From Frankiales bacterium (GTDB lineage Bacteria > Actinomycetota > Actinomycetes > Mycobacteriales > SCTD01), in NCBI GenBank assembly GCA_025464915.1, contig JAODNF010000397.1:1-5708 (forward strand): a stretch of 5,708 bases of DNA, given 5' to 3'. Within the stretch, counting starts at the first letter, position 1. Every line of letters starts with the position of its first letter. The position numbers were made by a program, and so were the translations under genes. The notes beneath the pieces were generated by a model. That model ran no database searches, was not told where the DNA came from, and saw nothing but the letters and a program-made list of their open reading frames with translations. Shown here one piece after another: positions 1 to 5,200 of this stretch.

Positions 1-1
1 G

Positions 2-808
2 GTGCTGCTCTTCAGCCACGGCACCCTGCTGCACGTCGCGGCCGTAGTGATGCTGCTGTTACACTTCGGCATCCTGTCCGCGATCCCGATGGGCGTGCCG
101 CTCGAGTGGAACGTCTTCATGATGGCCGGCGTGCTGTGCCTGTTCGTCGGCCACGACGACCTCGGGGTCACCGACATGACGACGCCGCTTCCGCTGCTGC
201 TGCTCGCCGCGCTCGTGACCACAGTGGTCCTCGGCAACGTGGCGCCCCGCAAGGTGTCGTTCCTGCCCGGGATGCGCTACTACGCAGGCAACTGGGACGT
301 CGGACTCTGGTGCGTCAAGCCCTCGGCGTCGGCGAAGATCGAGGCCAACGTCGTGTCCATCGCGAGCATGCCGCAGTCGCAGATGGAGCGGTTCTACGGC
401 AGCCCCGAGAACGCCATGATGTACCTCTACATGGGCTACGCCTTCCGCGGGTTCAACAGCCACGGACGGGCGATGTTCAGCCTCGCGCACCGAGCGATGG
501 CCGACGGGAACGAGGACGACTACCTGCTGCTCGACGGCGAGCGGATCTGCAGCACGGCGCTGGGGTGGAACTTCGGCGACGGGCACATGCACAACGAGCA
601 GCTCATCGCGGCCCTGCAGAGGCGCTGCCACTTCGAGCCCGGCGAGGTCAGGGTCGTGCTCATCGACGCGCAGCCCATCCACCGGCAGCGCCAGGAGTAC
701 CGGATCGTCGACGCCGCCACGGGCGAGATCGAGCGCGGCCACGTGCTGGTGTCGGACATGGTGACCCGGCAGCCCTGGGACGACACCACCCCCGTCCACG
801 TCCACTAG
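2..808 (+). CDS. DUF3556-like membrane protein, C-terminal part (5' end outside window)
   Basis: Function is unknown. The frame is open to the left edge, so the GTG at position 2 is probably an internal Val codon and the true start lies upstream. About 268 residues are visible. The N-terminal third is membrane-embedded, with hydrophobic segments at roughly residues 8-29, 37-50 and 63-80. Between the first two is IPMGVPLEWNVF. The rest is a soluble domain beginning near residue 90 with MRYYAGNWDVGLW. From memory, these motifs and this layout match the actinobacterial family DUF3556 (PF12077), whose members are roughly 580 residues long, so about half the protein would be missing here. I see no catalytic motif; His and Asp are frequent around residues 190-230 (FGDGHMHNEQ) but fit no known site. 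The gene ends 20 bp before the stop of the convergent propeller gene. Membrane location is well supported; the family name is from recall and was not searched. Confidence 0.72.
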   Translation: MLLFSHGTLLHVAAVVMLLLHFGILSAIPMGVPLEWNVFMMAGVLCLFVGHDDLGVTDMTTPLPLLLLAALVTTVVLGNVAPRKVSFLPGMRYYAGNWDVGLWCVKPSASAKIEANVVSIASMPQSQMERFYGSPENAMMYLYMGYAFRGFNSHGRAMFSLAHRAMADGNEDDYLLLDGERICSTALGWNFGDGHMHNEQLIAALQRRCHFEPGEVRVVLIDAQPIHRQRQEYRIVDAATGEIERGHVLVSDMVTRQPWDDTTPVHVH

Positions 809-835
809 CGCCCTGAGTCCCGGGAGGGTCAGCGC
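808..835. terminator. possible weak hairpin between convergent genes
   Basis: The 20-bp gap between the stops of the membrane-protein gene and the propeller gene, with a few flanking bases, can fold. GCG plus CCCT (808-814) pairs with AGGG (825-828) and CGC (833-835), leaving a 10-nt loop and a 4-nt bulge. Neither strand has a T-tract after it, so this is not a standard intrinsic terminator. It is listed because two transcripts converge here and nothing else in the gap could end them. Confidence 0.2.
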
Positions 836-2226
836 AGCTCCGCGGGCCAGACGCCGTTGGTCAGGTGCACCACGTAGAGGCCCGAGTGCGAGTCGGAGTA
901 CCAGACCTGGTGACGCGCGAGGTCCCACGCCGCCTGGGAGTACGCCGAGGCACCGGAAGCGGAGGGCATGTTCGCGTACGCGACCTCGCGGGGGTGCTTC
1001 GGGTCGTGCACGTCGAAGACGCGCAGCCCGGAGGCCAGGAAGCTGCAGGCGACGATGCCGGGGTCGACCTCGCGCGGGAGCGAGCAGTAGTGGCCCGCGT
1101 AGCCGCCGAGCTCGGTCGGTCCGGCGCCGGGGTCCTGAGCCTCCGGACCCTTGCGGGCGGCTGCCTGGTTGACCTCGAGCCGGATGTTGGAGACCAGCTT
1201 CGGGTGCCTCACGTCCTGGATGTCGAGGATGCGGGCCGCGCCCACCGGGTGCCCGGCGTGGTAGCCCGGCTCGCGGATGACGTCGGTCTCGTAGCCGGCG
1301 AACTCGTCGATCTCGAGCAGGTAGTGGTGGCCCTTGACGGTCATCGGGATCGGCACCTGTGGGATCGATGCGCTCGGCCACGTGAGCTTGCTGACGAGGG
1401 TGAACACCGGCACGGTGCTGCGGTCCTGGATGCTGCTGACGTCGAAGACGTCGAGCCCCGGAAGGGTCATGTCAGCGACGAACAGGTAGCGCCCGTCGTC
1501 GCTGACCCGGGCACCGTGCCACTGGCTCCCGTAGGTCAGCGTGAGCAGCCTCGGCAGCGACGGGTCGGTCAGGTCGATCGCGGCCATCGTGCTGCCGCCC
1601 GCCGAGGTGACGTAGAAGGTGCGACCGTCGGGTGCGAAGGCGCTCTCGTGCCCCAGCACCCCCATCGGCGTCGACGACGCCAGCTTCGGCGCGAGGCAGT
1701 CGGCCGTGAGGTCGTAGACGTCGATGAACCCGGGGGCCGTACCAGGGTTGCCCATGCCGGCCGCGAGCAGTCCGCGCTTCTCGTTCAGGAGCAGCGACTC
1801 GTGCGGGCTCAGCATCGCGGGCGTGACCAGGGTCGTGACCCGCTTCGGGTGCGCGGGGTCGCTCATGTCGAGGACGGCAACGCCCTGGCCCGTCGCGCCG
1901 TTCGTCAGGAGGTCGGTCGGGAAGATCGCTGTGGTGTCGTAGTAGCCGCACTGGTGGTGCGCCCTGTCGACGTACCGGATCACCTTGAAGCCGGCGCCCG
2001 AGTCGATGTGGCTGACGACGGCGGCGTTGCAGGTGTAGCCCTTGGCCGCTCGACCGCTCGCGTAGTCGGCCGCGGGCACCCGGCCCTGCATGCCGGTCTC
2101 AGGCCGTGAACCGGGGCCGCAGTGCGCCCTCGGCACGGGGGTGAGCGCTGGCGCGGCACTGGACCCCGACGTGAGCAAGGGCAGGGCGATGAGGGCCGCG
2201 GCGAGCGCAGGTCTCCACTGGATCAT
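829..2226 (-). CDS. exported LVIVD-repeat beta-propeller protein
   Basis: This is a 465-residue protein predicted to act outside the membrane; its ligand or enzyme activity is unknown. The N-terminus (MIQWRPALAAALIALPLL, then TSGSSAAPA) is a Sec-type signal peptide with probable cleavage near residues 24-27. There is no lipobox Cys. The body contains recurring LVIVD-type units of the form G-hydrophobic-V-hydrophobic-D-x-x-D-P-x-x-P. They lie near residues 114-130, 166-182, 214-230, 257-264, 331-346 and 400-416, with a last strand near 449-456, which suggests about seven blades. Six cysteines (36, 66, 93, 177, 381, 394) are compatible with disulfides in an exported protein. The start is chosen at 2226 because GGAG (2236-2233) lies 6 nt upstream; the ATG at 2232 directly abuts GGAG and is too close. 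The open frame continues far upstream to 3648, but that part is antisense to the SDR gene and lacks family features. The gene is transcribed divergently from the SDR and may share its operators. Family members are usually annotated only as LVIVD-repeat proteins. Confidence 0.88.
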   Translation of the reverse strand: MIQWRPALAAALIALPLLTSGSSAAPALTPVPRAHCGPGSRPETGMQGRVPAADYASGRAAKGYTCNAAVVSHIDSGAGFKVIRYVDRAHHQCGYYDTTAIFPTDLLTNGATGQGVAVLDMSDPAHPKRVTTLVTPAMLSPHESLLLNEKRGLLAAGMGNPGTAPGFIDVYDLTADCLAPKLASSTPMGVLGHESAFAPDGRTFYVTSAGGSTMAAIDLTDPSLPRLLTLTYGSQWHGARVSDDGRYLFVADMTLPGLDVFDVSSIQDRSTVPVFTLVSKLTWPSASIPQVPIPMTVKGHHYLLEIDEFAGYETDVIREPGYHAGHPVGAARILDIQDVRHPKLVSNIRLEVNQAAARKGPEAQDPGAGPTELGGYAGHYCSLPREVDPGIVACSFLASGLRVFDVHDPKHPREVAYANMPSASGASAYSQAAWDLARHQVWYSDSHSGLYVVHLTNGVWPAELR

Positions 2227-2232
2227 GGGCAT

Positions 2233-2236
2233 CTCC
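2233..2236 (-). promoter_or_regulatory. ribosome binding site deciding the propeller gene start
   Basis: On the minus strand, GGAG is followed by ATGCCC and then ATG. Spacing is 0 nt to the first ATG and 6 nt to the second, so the second (2226) is the better start. Confidence 0.6.
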
Positions 2237-2254
2237 GGGTCGTGGACAGACGGC

Positions 2255-2268
2255 TGGACGCCAGTCCA
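2255..2268. promoter_or_regulatory. operator-like dyad, weaker copy (TGGAC-N4-GTCCA)
   Basis: TGGAC (2255-2259), four bases GCCA, then GTCCA (2264-2268) form a 5-bp-arm inverted repeat. The core arms and the 4-bp spacing are the same as in the centre of the stronger dyad at 2322-2343. It lies 28 nt upstream of the propeller gene start, where binding would obstruct a promoter or leader of that gene. A further half-site, TGGACA, sits at 2243-2248. I infer a second binding site for the same regulator. The short arms mean chance cannot be excluded for this copy alone. Confidence 0.45.
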
Positions 2269-2270
2269 AG

Positions 2271-2300
2271 TTGCCCTAGTCTGCCCTGCTTTGCCCGCTG
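2271..2300. repeat. three tandem 10-bp units carrying TGCCC
   Basis: The units TTGCCCTAGT, CTGCCCTGCT and TTGCCCGCTG follow each other without a gap. TGCCC therefore recurs at 2272, 2282 and 2292, exactly 10 bp apart, on nearly the same face of the helix. They lie between the two operator-like dyads in the divergent promoter region. The repeat is visible directly; a protein-binding role is inference. Low-complexity coincidence in GC-rich DNA is the alternative. Confidence 0.5.
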
Positions 2301-2321
2301 TGTCACAGACCTGTTGCATGA

Positions 2322-2343
2322 CACCTGGACAACTGTCCAGGTG
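2322..2343. promoter_or_regulatory. perfect 22-bp operator-like inverted repeat
   Basis: CACCTGGACA (2322-2331), spacer AC, then its exact reverse complement TGTCCAGGTG (2334-2343). CATG flanks both outer ends, offset by one extra base on the left, so the symmetry extends imperfectly. Size and form fit a homodimeric helix-turn-helix regulator, and TetR family sites often look like this. The dyad is centred about 56 bp upstream of the SDR start. Its TGGACA (2326-2331) could double as a -35 with TGAATA (2350-2355) as a poor -10, so binding would repress the SDR by occlusion. It is unlikely to be a terminator because no gene end lies upstream on either strand and there is no T-tract. The regulator gene is not in the window. 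Confidence 0.75.
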
Positions 2344-2376
2344 CATGGCTGAATACCCCGCGATCCCCCGCAGCCC

Positions 2377-2382
2377 GAAGGA
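2377..2382 (+). promoter_or_regulatory. ribosome binding site of the SDR gene
   Basis: GAAGGA lies 6 nt before the ATG at 2389. This supports that start, which also gives the N-terminus expected for the family. Confidence 0.7.
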
Positions 2383-2388
2383 CCTCCG

Positions 2389-3192
2389 ATGATCCTCGAC
2401 GACTTCCGCCTGACCGACCAGGTCGCGATCGTGACGGGCGCCGGCGCCGGCATCGGACGCGCTGTCGCCGTCGCCTTCGCCGAAGCTGGCGCGGACGTCG
2501 CCGTCGCCGCCCGCACGCAGGCCGATCTCGACGAGACAGTGCGCCTCGTCGAGGCCACGGGCCGGCGCGGCCTGGCCGTCGTCACCGACGTCATGCAGGA
2601 GGAGCAGCTGCAGCGGCTCGTCGACACCACCGTCGAGCACTTCGGGAAGCTCTCGGTCCTGGTCAACAACGCCGGGGGCACGCAGCCGCGGCCCGCGATG
2701 CAGACCTCGGCGCGGTACTTCACGACCGCGATGCAGTTCAACGCCCTCGCGCCGTTCCTTCTGTCCAAGCTCGCGGCGCAGGCCATGGTCGACACCCAGG
2801 GCGGCGGGTCGATCGTCAACGTCTCGTCGCGGTCCGGCGACATGGTGATGACCTCGATGCTCGCCTACGGCGCCGGCAAGGCGGCGCTCAACATGGTCAC
2901 CCAGGACCTGGCCGCCGACCTGGCGCCCCAGGTGCGGGTCAACGCGATCGGTGTGGGCGGCGTGGACACGCAGGCCATGGAGTTCGTGATGTCGAACGAC
3001 GCGCTGCGCGCGGAGTACGAGGCGGGGACCCCGATGGGCCGGGTCGGCCAGCCACGGGACATCGCCGCAGCCGCGCTCTACCTCGCCTCGCCGGCGTCCT
3101 CCTGGGTCACCGGCGTGATCCTGCGGGTCGACGGCGGCACGACGAGCCCCGCGTTCCAGATCCCGGTGCCGCCGATCACGCCTCAGACGTGA
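2389..3192 (+). CDS. classical short-chain dehydrogenase/reductase (SDR)
   Basis: This 267-residue soluble oxidoreductase interconverts a hydroxyl and a carbonyl using NAD(P)(H). The full set of classical SDR motifs is present: cofactor loop TGAGAGIG (residues 16-23), D67 in VVTDV, NNAGG (93-97), catalytic N118, S147, Y160 and K164 (YGAGK), and the C-terminal RVDGG. The residues after the second strand (AART, 40-43) carry Arg rather than the Asp typical of NAD-specific members, which hints at NADP(H). The start MILDDFRL and the ending with FQIPVPP resemble, from memory, mycobacterial Rv0927c-type SDRs, whose substrate is not established as far as I know. The gene is divergent from the propeller gene behind a strong dyad. 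It converges on, and overlaps by 10 bp, the epimerase remnant on the other strand. The ligase and second SDR nearby suggest a shared catabolic role. Substrate is not predictable. Confidence 0.95.
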   Translation: MILDDFRLTDQVAIVTGAGAGIGRAVAVAFAEAGADVAVAARTQADLDETVRLVEATGRRGLAVVTDVMQEEQLQRLVDTTVEHFGKLSVLVNNAGGTQPRPAMQTSARYFTTAMQFNALAPFLLSKLAAQAMVDTQGGGSIVNVSSRSGDMVMTSMLAYGAGKAALNMVTQDLAADLAPQVRVNAIGVGGVDTQAMEFVMSNDALRAEYEAGTPMGRVGQPRDIAAAALYLASPASSWVTGVILRVDGGTTSPAFQIPVPPITPQT

Positions 3193-3565
3193 CCCTCTGA
3201 CCTCAGCCAGGCGACGGTGTCCCGGAACGTCTCGACGATCGGCCGGTACCTGATGTCGAGCTCGGACAGGGCGAGGGAGTCGTCGCCCGGCTTGCCGGCG
3301 GACATGATGACCGCCGCCTCCTCGGACAGCGGTGGCAGGTCCTGCTGGCCGGCGGCGCGCATCGCGTCGAGCTGCCGGCCGAGGTCGACCATCTCCCGCT
3401 CGGTCACCTGCGTGTACGGGACTTCCTGGCCGGCGGCCTCGGTCATGAGGGCGGCCCACTGCTCGGGCGTGCGCGCCAGCACCCGTACCTCGAAGCCTGT
3501 CCGAGCAGCTCCTTGACCGCGTGCGAGCCGACGAAGCCGGTCGCGCCTGTGACGAGGACGCGCAC
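3183..3565 (-). pseudogene. broken NAD-dependent epimerase/dehydratase-like gene (frameshift plus internal deletion)
   Basis: The gene begins with GTG at 3565, the base after the ligase stop, with AGGA 10 nt upstream. The first frame reads MRVLVTGATGFVGSHAVKELL, a Rossmann start with the GxxGxxG loop of extended SDRs. It then runs out of frame and stops at 3445-3443 after 40 codons. From about 3497 the adjacent frame takes over: GFEVRVLARTPEQW, ending RYRPIVETFRDTVAWLRSEGHV, which is a typical C-terminus for this family. One missing base near 3498-3499 explains the switch; restoring it would give KELLGHGFEVRVLAR. Even repaired, the product would be only 127 residues against about 300-350 for the family. 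The middle is absent, including the Ser/Thr and YxxxK catalytic residues, so residues 1-35 join directly to the C-terminal region. It cannot be an active enzyme as written. A sequencing error could explain the frameshift but not the missing core. Confidence 0.82.
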
Positions 3566-5200
3566 CTAGGCTTGGTCCTGCTCGGCGATCTCGCGCGCCC
3601 AGCGGTAGTCGGCCTTGCCGGACGGCGAGCGCTGGACCCTGTCGACAAACACCCAGCCCTTGGGCAGCTTGTAGCGGGCGATCGACTGCGCGGCGTGCGC
3701 CTCGAGCTCCTGGGGCGTGGCCTCGGAGGCCAGCTGGACGACCGCGACGACCTCGCTGCCCCAGCGCTCGCTCGGGCGGCCGCAGACCGTCACGTCCTGG
3801 ACGGCGGGATGACTCGCGATCGCGGACTCGACCTCCTCGGCGAAGACCTTCTCGCCGCCGGTGTTGATCGTGACGCTGTCGCGCCCGAGCACCTCGATGG
3901 CGCCGTCCTCCTTGAACCGCGCCCTGTCGCCCGGCACCGCGTAGCGGGTCCCCTCGATGACGGGGAAGGTGCGGGCGGTCTTCTCGGGATCGCCGAGGTA
4001 GCCGAGGGGAACCCAGCCTTGCTGGGCGAACCAGCCGAGGCCGTCGTGGCCCGGTTGCAGGACGGACGTCAGGTCCTCGCTCACGACCGTGGATCCGGGA
4101 CCGGGGTTGAAGGTGCCGGTCTGCACGGCGCCCTTGGCCGACAGGTGGCTGCCCTGCGCGCCGGTCTCGGAGGAGCCGACGGCGTCGTTGATGAAGATGT
4201 TGGGCAGCTGCTCGAGGATCCGCTCCTTGATGGCGGGCGTCAGCGGCGCGGAGCCGTTGCTGATGACGGCCAGGCACGACAGGTCGTACGTGCCCGTCTC
4301 GATCTCGGCGAGCAGCGGCCGGGCCACGGCGTCGCCCACGACCGTGATCGTCGTGCACTTCTCGCGCTCGACGGTGCGCAGCACGTCGGCGGGATCGACG
4401 TGGGTGTTGTCGTCGGGCAGGACGACCTTGGCGCCGTTGCCCATCATGACGAACGTGCCCCACTGCGCGGCGCCGTGCATGAACGGTGGGATGAGCAGCA
4501 TCGACAGGTCACCGCCGCTGACGGCGCGCTCGCGCACCTCCTCGTAGGTCGTGACGGCGTCCCAGACGCCGGGGACACGGCCGCCCATGGTGTTGAGGAA
4601 GATGTCGTGCTGGCGCCAGAGCACGCCCTTCGGCATGCCGGTCGTGCCCCCGGTGTAGAGCACGTAGAGGTCGTCCGGCGAGTGGCCGATGTCCGGCAGC
4701 GTCGACGGGCTCTCGGCGATGGCCGTCTCGTAGTCGACGGCACCCTCGAGCAGCGGCGTCCCCGAGCCGTCGTCGACCTGGATCAACACGTCGAGACTGC
4801 CGCGCAGCTTCTCGATGCGATCGGCGAAGCACGCGTGGTAGATCACGGCACGCGACTGCGAGTTCTGGAACAGGTAGCTGAGCTCGTCGGCGACGTAGCG
4901 GTAGTTGACGTTGACCGGCACGGTCCGGCTCTTGAAGCAGCCCAGCATCGACTCGAGGTACTCGTTGCCGTTGTACATGAACAGCGCGACGTGGTCCTGG
5001 CCGGACTCGTGGCCCTGCAGGTCCGCGCGGTCGGTGCGCACTCCCAGCCCGCGTGAGTGCAGGTACGACGCCAACCGCCGCGTCCGGTCGCCCAGCTGGC
5101 CGTAGGTCAGCCGGCGGTCGCGCCAGACCATGACCTCGCGGTCGGGGATGGCGGCGGTGATGACCTCGCTGACGAGCGCGAGGTTGAAGTCGGCGGTCAC
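3566..5200 (-). CDS. acyl-CoA synthetase (AMP-forming), FadD19/PRK07798-like
   Basis: This 544-residue ANL-superfamily ligase activates a carboxylic acid with ATP to an acyl-adenylate and transfers it to CoA. Motifs in order are the phosphate loop YTGGTTGMPKG (182-192), IPPFMHGAAQW (237-247), adenine-binding GSSETG (342-347), YAVPGD (420-425) with the ribose-binding Asp425, the hinge GRDSVTINTGGEKVFAEEVE (439-458), and SPSGKADYRW (525-534) with catalytic Lys529. The full length is present. Overall pattern (NVNYRYV, LYTGGTTG, DYRWA near the end) resembles mycobacterial FadD19, a steroid side-chain CoA ligase, by recall. Compared with FadD19, residues 54-68 (around DLQGHESGQ) are an insertion of about 13 residues, so this is probably a different subfamily and a steroid substrate is not assured. 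The GTG start at 5200 overlaps the upstream SDR stop by 4 bp with no clear Shine-Dalgarno site, which suggests translational coupling. The broken epimerase gene follows without a gap. Confidence 0.93.
   Translation of the reverse strand: MTADFNLALVSEVITAAIPDREVMVWRDRRLTYGQLGDRTRRLASYLHSRGLGVRTDRADLQGHESGQDHVALFMYNGNEYLESMLGCFKSRTVPVNVNYRYVADELSYLFQNSQSRAVIYHACFADRIEKLRGSLDVLIQVDDGSGTPLLEGAVDYETAIAESPSTLPDIGHSPDDLYVLYTGGTTGMPKGVLWRQHDIFLNTMGGRVPGVWDAVTTYEEVRERAVSGGDLSMLLIPPFMHGAAQWGTFVMMGNGAKVVLPDDNTHVDPADVLRTVEREKCTTITVVGDAVARPLLAEIETGTYDLSCLAVISNGSAPLTPAIKERILEQLPNIFINDAVGSSETGAQGSHLSAKGAVQTGTFNPGPGSTVVSEDLTSVLQPGHDGLGWFAQQGWVPLGYLGDPEKTARTFPVIEGTRYAVPGDRARFKEDGAIEVLGRDSVTINTGGEKVFAEEVESAIASHPAVQDVTVCGRPSERWGSEVVAVVQLASEATPQELEAHAAQSIARYKLPKGWVFVDRVQRSPSGKADYRWAREIAEQDQA

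Noticed and set aside
59..1381. 440-codon open frame on the minus strand
   Set aside because: It is antisense to the membrane-protein gene and out of frame with the propeller gene, with low-complexity Arg/Pro/Val/His composition.
865..2109. 414-codon open frame on the plus strand
   Set aside because: It is the antisense shadow of the propeller gene with no recognisable domain.
2129..2226. Propeller protein as a lipoprotein
   Set aside because: There is no Cys at the end of the signal peptide; the first Cys is residue 36, outside any lipobox.
2298..2308. Small dyad CTGTG-T-CACAG resembling a CRP/FNR half-site pair
   Set aside because: The spacing is 1 bp, not the 6 bp expected for a CRP-type site, and the arms are only 5 bp.
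2300..2324. GTGTCA (2300-2305) and TGACAC (2319-2324) as an inverted repeat with a 13-bp spacer
   Set aside because: Six-base arms at this spacing are common by chance, and the right arm overlaps the much stronger dyad at 2322-2343.
3443..3565. Programmed ribosomal frameshifting in the epimerase-like gene
   Set aside because: No slippery heptamer is visible at the junction (GGACAGGC), and the joined product would still lack the catalytic core.
2227..3648. Upstream extension of the propeller reading frame, giving a 939-residue open frame on the minus strand
   Set aside because: The extension is antisense to the SDR gene and to part of the epimerase remnant, is Arg/Ala/Gly-rich without domain features, and lies in front of a clear RBS, start and signal peptide at 2226.
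3521..5056. 511-codon open frame on the plus strand
   Set aside because: It is the antisense shadow of the ligase gene; the composition (Asp/Val/Arg/Gly/Leu-rich, no motifs) is typical of the reverse of GC-rich coding DNA.
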